Below are positions 1 to 7,002 of a stretch of 32,203 nucleotides of DNA, one piece after another. The position numbers were made by a program, and so were the translations under genes. Below the pieces are notes generated by a model, which did no database searches, was not told the DNA's origin, and saw only the letters and a program-made list of their open reading frames with translations. Source of the stretch: Actinophytocola sp. (GTDB lineage Bacteria > Actinomycetota > Actinomycetes > Mycobacteriales > Pseudonocardiaceae); NCBI RefSeq assembly GCF_009379765.1, contig NZ_WHTD01000093.1, positions 1 through 32,203 on the forward strand, read 5' to 3'. How positions within the stretch are numbered: the first letter of the stretch is position 1; the number at the start of each line of letters is the position of its first letter.

Positions 1-543
1 CGAGGACACCACGTCCAGCCGGGTCAGCACGTGCCGGGCGAAGTCGAGCGGGGCCGTGCCGGAAGCGGTGATCAGGTCGCCGTCGGTGACCGCCGCCTCG
101 TCCACGTAGTGGTCCGCGCCCCGGTAGCTCGGGCAGAGCTGCCTCAACGCCTCCAGGTCGTTGCTGGTGTGTGGCCGGTCGTCGAGCAGGCCGGCCGCCG
201 CCAGGGCGATCGTCGCGCCGCAGATCGCACCCACCGGCACACCGGCGGCCAGGAACTCGGCGGCCGCCGCCAGCGCGGGCCGGTGTCGCGGCTCGCGCCA
301 GGTCTCGGCGCCGGGGAGCAGCAGCACCGCGGCGCCGGCGGGGGAGAGCTCCGCCAGCGCGAGGTCGGGCTGGATGCGGACGCCGCCCATCGTGGTGACC
401 GGGTCGCGGGTGACGCCGACCGTGCGGACGGGTAACGCCGCGCCCGGCGCCGAGAACATCCGCCCGGTGTTGAGCTCGGCGGTGAGGAAACCGGGCTCCC
501 AGTCGGCGAGCGTGTCCAGCACGAACAGGTAGGCGTTTGGCAT
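1..543 (-). CDS. DJ-1/PfpI family protein (class I glutamine amidotransferase-like), C-terminus cut by window edge
   Basis: This gene reads leftward from an ATG at 543 and is still open at base 1, giving 181 codons with no stop. The protein begins MPNAYLFVLDTLADWEPGF and carries AICGAT at about residue 99, the strand-nucleophile-helix turn in which DJ-1/PfpI proteins place their reactive cysteine. A conserved stretch TASGTAPLDFA follows near residue 163. Family members include deglycase-like, chaperone-like and AraC-type regulators; no DNA-binding domain is visible in the part present. It lies 36 bases downstream of the DUF3000 gene on the same strand, so the two may be cotranscribed. The family call is firm, but the substrate is unknown. 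Confidence 0.85.
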   Translation of the reverse strand, partial: MPNAYLFVLDTLADWEPGFLTAELNTGRMFSAPGAALPVRTVGVTRDPVTTMGGVRIQPDLALAELSPAGAAVLLLPGAETWREPRHRPALAAAAEFLAAGVPVGAICGATIALAAAGLLDDRPHTSNDLEALRQLCPSYRGADHYVDEAAVTDGDLITASGTAPLDFARHVLTRLDVVSS

Positions 544-579
544 GGTGCGAACGCTATCCGCGGCCACCGACAAAATCGC

Positions 580-1143
580 TCAGCTGCTCTGCCGCTGGGA
601 GAACATGGTCACGCCGACCGGCGGCAGGCCCACGACGCTGGCCATCAGGTCGCAGAACGCCTCGCCGTGCGGCGCCAGGTTCGCGTTCACCGGCGTCCAG
701 GACGCGCGCAGCTCGAGGTCATCGGTCCGCGCGGGGCCGGAGATGTCGCCGAACCGGGCCGACGACGTGTCGGTCACGGTGCCGCCGAGCGCGGTGTACT
801 CGGCGCCGGTGGCGGCGAGGGCGTCGGTCAGCCAGGACCAGCCGACGGTCGGCAGCAGTGGATCGTCCGCGAGCTCGGCGTCGAGCTCCGCCCGTACATA
901 GGCGACCACCCGCAGCACGCCGTCCCAGGCCTCCTGGCCCTCCGGGTCGTGCAACAGGATCAGCCGCCCCGTGGCGAGCACGTCCGCCGGCCCGTTGACC
1001 TCCGCGGTGATCGCGAACGCCCACGGCGCGAGACGTTGCGGCGGGCGGACGACACCGAGCTGCAGCTCCGGCCGAGGGCGCACCGATTTCAGCGCCGCGA
1101 CGGCCTGAGTGAACAGTTCAGGCGCTGCCGACGTTTTGGTCAC
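580..1143 (-). CDS. DUF3000 family protein
   Basis: This is an actinobacterial protein of unknown function. Recognisable conserved stretches are RPRPELQLG, RPPQRLAPWAFA, GRLILLHDPEGQEAWDG, DPLLPTVGWSWLTDAL and the C-terminal ASWTPVNANLAPHGEAFCDL, in the order and at the length (187 residues) usual for DUF3000. I chose the GTG at 1143 because the family homology starts right after it and a -10-like TACAGT lies 8 bases upstream, which suggests a leaderless transcript. The frame stays open to a TTG at 1236, so a longer start is possible. It diverges from hemE; as I recall, DUF3000 next to hemE is a common actinobacterial arrangement. Confidence 0.85.
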   Translation of the reverse strand: MTKTSAAPELFTQAVAALKSVRPRPELQLGVVRPPQRLAPWAFAITAEVNGPADVLATGRLILLHDPEGQEAWDGVLRVVAYVRAELDAELADDPLLPTVGWSWLTDALAATGAEYTALGGTVTDTSSARFGDISGPARTDDLELRASWTPVNANLAPHGEAFCDLMASVVGLPPVGVTMFSQRQSS

Positions 1144-1340
1144 GACTCGTAACTGTAGGACCACCCGATCAGTGACGGGGAGCGGCGCGCCGGACGGCGC
1201 GCCGAGTTCATGCGCACCGACAGTGGGCAAGATCAATCTGCGCCCCCATCAGGGGTGCTCGACCGGATCTGGGGCACTGCTTGCGATTGCCCGCTCCCCG
1301 GTCACCGTTGTCGGTGCCCCGTGGCACGATTCAAGGCGTT
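1144..1340. promoter_or_regulatory. divergent promoter region between DUF3000 and hemE
   Basis: This 197-base gap separates two divergent genes and must hold at least two promoters. On the minus strand TACAGT lies 8 bases before the DUF3000 GTG. For hemE no Shine-Dalgarno sequence is visible in the 20 bases before the ATG, so leaderless translation is possible. A small palindrome, CCCC-atca-GGGG, lies near 1243-1256. No operator could be assigned to a known regulator. Confidence 0.4.
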
Positions 1341-2411
1341 ATGACTCCCGTGCCCGACACCGCCCCCCGCCCCACCGAGACGGCCGCCACGGCGCCGCTC
1401 CTGGTGGCCGCCGCCGGCGGAACGCCCGCCCATCCGCCCGTCTGGTTCATGCGCCAGGCCGGCCGGTCGCTGCCCGAGTACCGCAAGGTCCGCGAGGGCA
1501 TCCCGATGTTGCAGGCCTGCTTCACGCCCGACCTGGTCTGCGAGATCACCATGCAGCCGGTCCGCCGGCACGGTGTCGACGCGGCCATCCTGTTCAGCGA
1601 CATCGTGGTGCCGCTCGTCGCCGCCGGCATCGGCGTGGACATCGTGCCGGGCACCGGTCCGGTGGTGGCCGAGCCGGTCCGCACCGGCGCCGCGGTCGCC
1701 GCGCTGCCGGAGCTGGCGCCGGGCCAACTCGACAAGGTGGCCGAGGCGGTCCGGCTCCTGCGGGCCGAGCTGGGCGCCACCCCGCTCATCGGCTTCGCCG
1801 GCGCGCCGTTCACCCTCGCCTCCTACCTCATCGAGGGCGGGCCGAGCCGGCACCACGAGCGCACCAAGGCGCTCATGCACTCCGACCCGCGCACGTGGCA
1901 CGCGCTGCTCGGCGCGCTCGCCACCATCACCGCCACGTTCCTCGAGGTGCAGGTCGCGGCCGGGGTGCAGGTGGTGCAGCTGTTCGACTCCTGGGCCGGC
2001 GCGTTGTCCGAGCGCGACTACCGCGAGTTCGTGCTGCCGCATTCGTCCCGGGTGCTGGGCGCTGTCCACGGCGTACCCAAGATCCACTTCGGGGTCGGCA
2101 CCGGCGAGCTGCTCCCGGCCATGCGCGAGGCCGGCGCGGACGTCGTCGGCGTCGACTGGCGGCTGCCGCTCGACGTGGCGGTCCGCCGGCTCACCGTGCG
2201 GGGCAGGCCCGCGCCGGTCGTCCAGGGCAACCTCGACCCGGCGCTGCTGCTCGCCGACTTCGACGCCGTCGACCGCGAGGTCCGCCGCATCGTCGGCGAG
2301 GGTCGCGCCGCGGGCGGCCACATCGTCAACCTCGGCCACGGCGTGCTGCCCAACACCGACCCGGACGTGCTCACCCGGGTCAGCGAGCTGGTGCACAGCC
2401 TCACGCCATGA
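1341..2411 (+). CDS. hemE: uroporphyrinogen decarboxylase
   Basis: HemE removes the four acetate carboxyl groups of uroporphyrinogen III to give coproporphyrinogen III in the cytoplasm. The 356-residue product has the family signatures: FMRQAGRSLPEYR (RQAGR at residues 38-42, substrate binding), ILFSDIVVPL with the catalytic Asp near residue 87, GFAGAPFTLASYLIEGG at 151-167 including the conserved Tyr, GNLDP, and NLGHGVLP near the C-terminus. The ATG at 1341 fits the family length; an upstream TTG at 1281 would add 20 residues without homology. No clear ribosome binding site precedes the ATG. It heads the haem run but is separated from hemY by 303 bases of repeats, so hemY may have its own promoter. 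Confidence 0.97.
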   Translation: MTPVPDTAPRPTETAATAPLLVAAAGGTPAHPPVWFMRQAGRSLPEYRKVREGIPMLQACFTPDLVCEITMQPVRRHGVDAAILFSDIVVPLVAAGIGVDIVPGTGPVVAEPVRTGAAVAALPELAPGQLDKVAEAVRLLRAELGATPLIGFAGAPFTLASYLIEGGPSRHHERTKALMHSDPRTWHALLGALATITATFLEVQVAAGVQVVQLFDSWAGALSERDYREFVLPHSSRVLGAVHGVPKIHFGVGTGELLPAMREAGADVVGVDWRLPLDVAVRRLTVRGRPAPVVQGNLDPALLLADFDAVDREVRRIVGEGRAAGGHIVNLGHGVLPNTDPDVLTRVSELVHSLTP

Positions 2412-2420
2412 CTCGGGGTC

Positions 2421-2531
2421 GTGAGCGGGGGTGACGGAGCGTTCGCTGTCTGGACGCGTGAGCGGGAGTGACGGAGCGTTCGCTGTCTGGACGCGTGAGC
2501 GAGAGTGACGGAGCGTTCGCTGTCTGGACGT
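2421..2531 (+). repeat. 37-bp tandem repeat, three perfect-period copies
   Basis: Three head-to-tail copies start at 2421, 2458 and 2495. Each begins GTGAGCGGGRGTGACGGAGC and ends TTCGCTGTCTGGACG, with one or two substitutions between copies. A diverged fourth copy lies at 2616-2651. The repeat starts 9 bases after the hemE stop. Repeats of this style are familiar to me from intergenic DNA of Pseudonocardiaceae; their function is not known to me. Confidence 0.92.
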
Positions 2532-2568
2532 AGGAGAAGCGCAGGCGCGTCAGCGCCGAGCATCGCAC

Positions 2569-2722
2569 GGAGGAAGACAGCGAGTAGCGGAGGAACGGAG
2601 CGAACCATGAGCACAGTGAGCGGGAGTGACGGAGCGTTCGTTGGCTGGACGGAGGAGGACGGCGAGTAGCGGAGGAACGGAGCGAACCATCCGACACCGG
2701 GAGCGGAGCGAACCATGAGCAC
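2569..2722 (+). repeat. 40-bp repeat that has copied the hemY start region
   Basis: Two 40-base copies, 2569-2608 and 2651-2690, differ at only two positions and end in GGAGCGAACCAT. The last 18 bases, GGAGCGAACCATGAGCAC, occur at 2597-2614 and again at 2705-2722, where they form the ribosome binding site and first codons of hemY. The translation start of hemY is therefore itself a copy of the repeat. The copies are interleaved with the fourth 37-bp unit at 2616-2651, giving a composite array. Confidence 0.9.
2607..2669 (+). CDS. possible 20-codon leader ORF upstream of hemY
   Basis: The duplicated hemY start (GGAGCGAACC then ATG) opens a frame of 20 codons, MSTVSGSDGAFVGWTEEDGE, ended by TAG at 2667-2669, 45 bases before the real hemY ATG. 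It has the same upstream sequence as hemY, so a ribosome could use it. No homology supports a function; it may be a by-product of the repeat expansion. Confidence 0.3.
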   Translation: MSTVSGSDGAFVGWTEEDGE

Positions 2723-4106
2723 GATCGTCGTCGGTGGGGGCGTGACCGGGCTGGTCGCGGCCTACCGGCTGCGCGCGCGGCTCGGGCCCCACGCGCGGAT
2801 CACCGTCGTCGAGCAGGCCGACCGGCTCGGGGGCAAGCTGCGCACGGTCGAGCTCGCCGGCACGCCCACCGACGTCGGTGCCGAGGCGTTCGTGCTCCGC
2901 AACCCCGCCGCCGCCGACCTCGTCGCCGAGCTGGGCCTCGGCGAGCGGTTGAGACATCCGGAGCGGGCCGCGGCCACCATCCGGGCCGGCGGCCGCACGG
3001 TGGCGCTGCCCAAGCGGACGTTCCTCGGGGTCCCCGCCGATGCCGACCTCGTGCGGCCGGTGCTCTCGCGCGACGGCGCCGAGCGGGTGGCCGCCGAACC
3101 CGCCCTGCCACCCCTGGAGATTCACGGCGACGACGTCTCGGTGGGCGAGGTGCTGGCGCACCGGTTCGGCCGCGAGCTCGTCGACCACCTCGTCGAGCCG
3201 CTGCTCGGCGGCGTCTACGCCGGCCGGGCCGACCGGCTCGGGCTCCGCGCCACCATGCCGGCCCTGGTCGACGCGCTGGGTCCGGCCGGCGGCTCGCTCA
3301 CCGGCGCCGCCGCCCGCGTGCTCGGCGACGCCACCCGGTCCGACAAGCCGGTGTTCGGGGCGCTCGAGGGCGGCATGGCCGTGCTCGTCGACGAGCTGGC
3401 CAAGGCCGCGGACGTCCGGCTCGGCCGCCCGGTCCGCGAGCTCCGGCGGGACGGCGACGGCTGGCGCCTGGTCATCGGCTCGACCAAGGACGCCGAGGTC
3501 CTGCACGCCGACGCCGTCGTCCTCGCCGTCCCGCCACCCGCCGCCCGCAAGCTGCTCACCGACGTGGTGCCGGCGGCGGCCGCCGCGTACGCCGGCATCG
3601 AGGTCGGCTCGATGGCGGTGCTGAGCATGGTGCTCCCCGACGGTGTCACGCTGCCCGACACCAGCGGTGTGCTCCTCGCGGTCGGCGAGCGCCACGGCGA
3701 CGGCACCCCGTTCACCGCCAAGGCCTTCACCCACACCAGCGTCAAGTGGGGCGGCACGCCGGTGCGGCTGCGCGCGTCGGTCGGCCGGGTCGGCGAGACC
3801 GGGCTGCTCCGCCGCGACGACGATGACCTCCTGCGCGCGGTCCGGGCGGACCTCGCCGAGCTCACCGGTGTCACCGCGGCGCCGGTCGACTGGACCGTCA
3901 CCCGCTGGGGCGGCGGCCTGCCGCAGTACGGCGTCGGGCACATCGCGGCCGTCGACGCCATCGAGCGCGCGGTCGCCGAGGTGCCGGGGCTCGCGGTGGC
4001 CGGCGCGTCGTTCCGCGGTGTCGGCATCCCGGCGTGCGTCGACAGCGCCACCGCCGCCGCCCACCGTGTCGCGGGGCACCTTCGGCAACGCACGGACGCG
4101 AAGTAG
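2715..4106 (+). CDS. hemY: coproporphyrinogen III / protoporphyrinogen oxidase (HemY/CgoX type)
   Basis: This FAD-dependent oxidase removes six electrons from the porphyrinogen macrocycle. In actinobacteria with HemQ the substrate is taken to be coproporphyrinogen III (CgoX). The 463-residue product opens with a dinucleotide-binding fold, STIVVGGGVTGLVAAYRLR, followed by the acidic end VVEQADRLGGKLRT. It has DVGAEAFV near residue 57, and its C-terminus carries WGGGLPQYGVGH and GASFRGVGIPACVDSATAAA, both typical of the family. The ATG at 2715 is preceded by GGAGCG. It runs into hemQ with 14 bases between stop and start. The upstream repeat array may affect its translation. Confidence 0.95.
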   Translation: MSTIVVGGGVTGLVAAYRLRARLGPHARITVVEQADRLGGKLRTVELAGTPTDVGAEAFVLRNPAAADLVAELGLGERLRHPERAAATIRAGGRTVALPKRTFLGVPADADLVRPVLSRDGAERVAAEPALPPLEIHGDDVSVGEVLAHRFGRELVDHLVEPLLGGVYAGRADRLGLRATMPALVDALGPAGGSLTGAAARVLGDATRSDKPVFGALEGGMAVLVDELAKAADVRLGRPVRELRRDGDGWRLVIGSTKDAEVLHADAVVLAVPPPAARKLLTDVVPAAAAAYAGIEVGSMAVLSMVLPDGVTLPDTSGVLLAVGERHGDGTPFTAKAFTHTSVKWGGTPVRLRASVGRVGETGLLRRDDDDLLRAVRADLAELTGVTAAPVDWTVTRWGGGLPQYGVGHIAAVDAIERAVAEVPGLAVAGASFRGVGIPACVDSATAAAHRVAGHLRQRTDAK

Positions 4107-4120
4107 GAGACGATGACGAC

Positions 4121-4813
4121 ATGGCCCGCCTGAACTACTCCGAGCTCAACGACACGATCCGCTACACCATGTGGTCGGTGTTCCGCGCCGAACCCGGTCG
4201 CCTCGGGGACGACCGCGGCCCGGCGGCCACCGAGGCGACCGGGTACCTCGACGCCCTGGAGGCTAAGGGTGTCGTCGTGCGCGGGGTGTACGACGTGGCG
4301 GGCCTGCGCGCCGACGCCGACTACCTGATCTGGTGGCACGCCGAGGAGATCGAGCAGCTGCAGGAGGCGTACGCGGGCTTCCGCCGCACCACGCTCGGTC
4401 GCGCCTCGGTTCCGGTGTGGAGCCAGGTGGCGCTGCACCGCCCGGCGGAGTTCAACAAGAGCCACGTCCCGGCGTTCCTGGCCGGCGAGCCGGCGCACAA
4501 GTACGTCTGCGTGTACCCGTTCGTGCGGTCCTACGAGTGGTACCTGCTCCCCGACGAGGAGCGCCGCGCGATGCTCGCCGAGCACGGGCAGATGGCGCGC
4601 GAGTACCCGGACGTGCGGGCCAACACGGTGGCCTCGTTCGCGCTCGGCGACTACGAGTGGATCCTCGCGTTCGAGGCCGACGAGCTGCACCGGATCGTCG
4701 ACGTCATGCGGCACCTGCGGGGCAGCGTCACCCGCCGGCACGTGCGCGAGGAGATCCCGTTCTACACCGGCACCAGGATCGCGCCGGCCGAGCTGGTCGC
4801 GAACCTGCCCTGA
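4121..4813 (+). CDS. hemQ: coprohaem decarboxylase HemQ/ChdC
   Basis: HemQ (ChdC) decarboxylates two propionates of coprohaem to vinyl groups, the last step of the coproporphyrin-dependent haem route. The 230-residue product belongs to the chlorite dismutase-like family. His115 (NKSHVPAF) and Tyr132 (VCVYPFVRSYEWY) keep the 17-residue spacing of the catalytic His118/Tyr135 pair I recall for the Corynebacterium diphtheriae enzyme. His155 (LLAEHGQMAREY) fits the proximal haem ligand. The ATG at 4121 follows AGGAG overlapping the hemY stop; an upstream in-frame extension lacks homology. With hemE and hemY it shows that haem is made through the coproporphyrin branch. The next gene starts 5 bases after the stop. 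Confidence 0.96.
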   Translation: MARLNYSELNDTIRYTMWSVFRAEPGRLGDDRGPAATEATGYLDALEAKGVVVRGVYDVAGLRADADYLIWWHAEEIEQLQEAYAGFRRTTLGRASVPVWSQVALHRPAEFNKSHVPAFLAGEPAHKYVCVYPFVRSYEWYLLPDEERRAMLAEHGQMAREYPDVRANTVASFALGDYEWILAFEADELHRIVDVMRHLRGSVTRRHVREEIPFYTGTRIAPAELVANLP

Positions 4814-4818
4814 CCGCC

Positions 4819-6237
4819 GTGCCGAGAGACACGCTCGCCGCCGTCTGGAAGGACGCCACCGGCACCGACGCCGGTCCGGTGACGTTCGACGGTGACGAGC
4901 ACGTGCTCCCCGGCCCGTACCGGGTGGCGCACGCGGCGGCGGTGTGTGTCGGCGCCGCCACGCTGGCCGCGGCCGAGCTGCACCACGAGCGCGGCGGCAC
5001 CCCGGCGCCGGTCAACGTCCACATCGGACACGCGGCCGAGGCGTTCTGCAGCGAGCGGCACATCGCCGTGGCCGGCCGGGACACCCACGACCTCTGGGCC
5101 GCGCTGTCCGGCGACTACCGCGCCACCGACGGCTGGGTTCGGCTGCACGCCAACTACCCGCACCACGCCGATGCCATCCTGCGCGCGCTCGGCACCGAGC
5201 CGCACGGCGTCCGCGAGGCGGTGGCTGCCCGCCCGGCCGTCGAGGTGGAGGACGCGGTGCTCGCGGCGGGCGGCGCGGCCGCGGTCATGCGTGACCGGGC
5301 GGGCTGGCTCGCCGACGGGCCGGGCACGGCCGTCCGCGCCGAACCGCTGGTGTCGATCGAGAAGCTGGGCGACGCGCCGCCCAGGCCGTTCCCGCCGCTG
5401 GACCGGACACTGGCCGACCGGATCATCGCCGAGCATGCGCTGGCCGACCGCTCATCGCCAGGGCACATGCTCGCCGCGTGGCCGCTCGTCGACCGCGCGC
5501 TGTCCGGTGTCCGCGTGCTCGACCTGACCCACGTGATCGCCGGTCCGGTGGCCACCCGCGTCCTCGCCGCGCACGGCGCGAGCGTCCTGCACGTCACCGA
5601 CCCGAAGCGGCCCGTGCTCCACCGCCTCGTGATGGACACCGACCTCGGCAAGCGGTCCTGCCACGTCGACCTCGACACCGACGAGGGTCGCGCGACGCTG
5701 CGGGCGCTCGCCGCCGACGCCGACGTGCTCGTCCAGTCCTACCGCCCGGACTCCCTGGCCCGCCGCGGGTTCGGCCCGGACGACCTCGCGGGCACGGGCA
5801 TCGTCCTCGTCGGCCTCGCCGCCTACGGCCACACCGGACCGTGGCGCGGCAGGCGGGGGTTCGACAGCCTCGTCCAGATGTCGTGCGGCATCGCCGCGGA
5901 CGGTGCCGCGGACGGTGGCGGCGAGCCCACCCCGCTGCCCGCGCAGGCACTGGACCACGGCACCGGCTGGCTCGCCGCGTTCGGCATCATCACCGCGCTG
6001 CGCCGCCGCGCCCGCGAGGGCGGCGCCTGGCACGTCCGGCTCTCGCTCGCCCGGACCGCGGAGTGGCTGCACGACCTCGGCCGCGACACCGCGCCGGCCA
6101 CCCCGTTCGACGTGACCCCGTTGCTGGCCGAGGCGGACGGCGACTACGGCCGCGTCACCCACCTCCGCGTGCCGGGCGCCCCACCCGGGCTCGCCGGCGC
6201 GCACCGACCCGGCCGCGACCCGGCCACCTGGTGGTGA
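4819..6237 (+). CDS. CoA transferase family III (CaiB/BaiF-like), unusual architecture
   Basis: The frame starts at a GTG 5 bases after hemQ and encodes 472 residues. Residues about 228-440 match the CaiB/BaiF large domain: LSGVRVLDLTHVIAGPVATRVLAAHGASV, then VLVQSYRPDSLARRGFG, AAYGHTGPWRGRRGFDSLVQMSCG, and ALDHGTGWLAAFGIITAL. The Asp of the last stretch is in the place of the catalytic Asp that forms the aspartyl-CoA intermediate. Family members usually start with this motif; here about 225 residues precede it and resemble a degenerate second CaiB half (RVAHAAAVCVGAATLAAAEL, PVNVHIGHAAEAFCSERH). The C-terminal small domain looks short. The substrate is unknown. The position suggests cotranscription with hemQ and the next gene. 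Confidence 0.8.
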   Translation: MPRDTLAAVWKDATGTDAGPVTFDGDEHVLPGPYRVAHAAAVCVGAATLAAAELHHERGGTPAPVNVHIGHAAEAFCSERHIAVAGRDTHDLWAALSGDYRATDGWVRLHANYPHHADAILRALGTEPHGVREAVAARPAVEVEDAVLAAGGAAAVMRDRAGWLADGPGTAVRAEPLVSIEKLGDAPPRPFPPLDRTLADRIIAEHALADRSSPGHMLAAWPLVDRALSGVRVLDLTHVIAGPVATRVLAAHGASVLHVTDPKRPVLHRLVMDTDLGKRSCHVDLDTDEGRATLRALAADADVLVQSYRPDSLARRGFGPDDLAGTGIVLVGLAAYGHTGPWRGRRGFDSLVQMSCGIAADGAADGGGEPTPLPAQALDHGTGWLAAFGIITALRRRAREGGAWHVRLSLARTAEWLHDLGRDTAPATPFDVTPLLAEADGDYGRVTHLRVPGAPPGLAGAHRPGRDPATWW

Positions 6238-7002
6238 CACCCGTGCCCGTGACCCTCGCCCACGTCAGCGACCTGCACCTCGGTCAGGACCGTGACGACA
6301 ACGGCATCCGCGCGCTGCGCCGGACCGAGCGGGTCCTCGGCTACCTCGACGCGCTGCCCGGTGAGGTCGACGCCATCCTGGTCACCGGCGACATCGCCGA
6401 CCACGGCGTGCCGGAGGAGTACCGCGTGGCGAAGGAGCTCCTCGCCACCGCGCGGTTCCCGGTGCTCACCTGCCCCGGCAACCACGACGAGCGCGTCGCC
6501 TACCGGCAGAGCTTCCTCGGCACGGCCGACGACGGCGGCGCGGCCGTCAACCAGGTCTTCCACCTGCCCGGCGCCACGGTCGCCATGTGCGACTCCACGA
6601 TCCCGGGCCGCGACTACGGCATCCTCGACGACAGCACGCTCGGCCGGCTGGACAAGGTGCTCTCCGACGCGCCCCAGGACGAGCCGGCGCTCGTGTGCTT
6701 CCACCACCGCCGGTGGACCTGCACACCCCGCTCGTGGACGAGATCCGTCAGCAGGGCGAGGCGAACCTCGCGGAGATCGTCGAGCGCCACCCGCACGTCG
6801 CCGCTGTCCTCTGTGGACACGCGCACATCGCGGCCGCGACGACGTTCGCCGGCGGCCGTTGCTCGTCGCGCCCGGCGTGGTGTCGACGGGCGTGCGGCCC
6901 TTCGAGAGCAGCACACCCCTCGACTACCGGCTACCGCCGGCCATCGCGTTCCACCTGCTCGACGGCAACGGCCGGCTCACCACTCACTTCCGGAGCTTGT
7001 AG
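6234..7002 (+). pseudogene. metallophosphoesterase (Icc/CpdA-like), frame broken twice
   Basis: The GTG at 6234 overlaps the preceding stop (GTGA). The protein shows the calcineurin-like set HVSDLHLG, VTGDIADHG and CPGNHDER in the first frame, then needs two shifts. Near 6708 one base seems missing (CACCACCG where CAC CAC CCG is expected) and the protein resumes as PPVDLHTPLVDEIRQQGEANL up to LCGHAHIAAATTFAGGR. Near 6857 another base is missing and the end is PLLVAPGVVSTGVRPF to HFRSL, stop at 7000-7002. All metal-binding motifs including GHAH are intact across the three frames. This suggests sequencing error or a very recent lesion. Joined, it would be about 255 residues, the usual length for cyclic-nucleotide-type phosphodiesterases. 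Its end overlaps the convergent subtilase by 19 bases. Confidence 0.85.

Noticed and set aside
2550..4088. 512-residue open frame antisense to hemY
   Set aside because: hemY is secure on the other strand; the antisense product has low complexity and no recognisable domain.
6700..6860. Programmed ribosomal frameshifting in the phosphoesterase
   Set aside because: No slippery heptamer, and two shifts would be needed; indel errors or decay are simpler.
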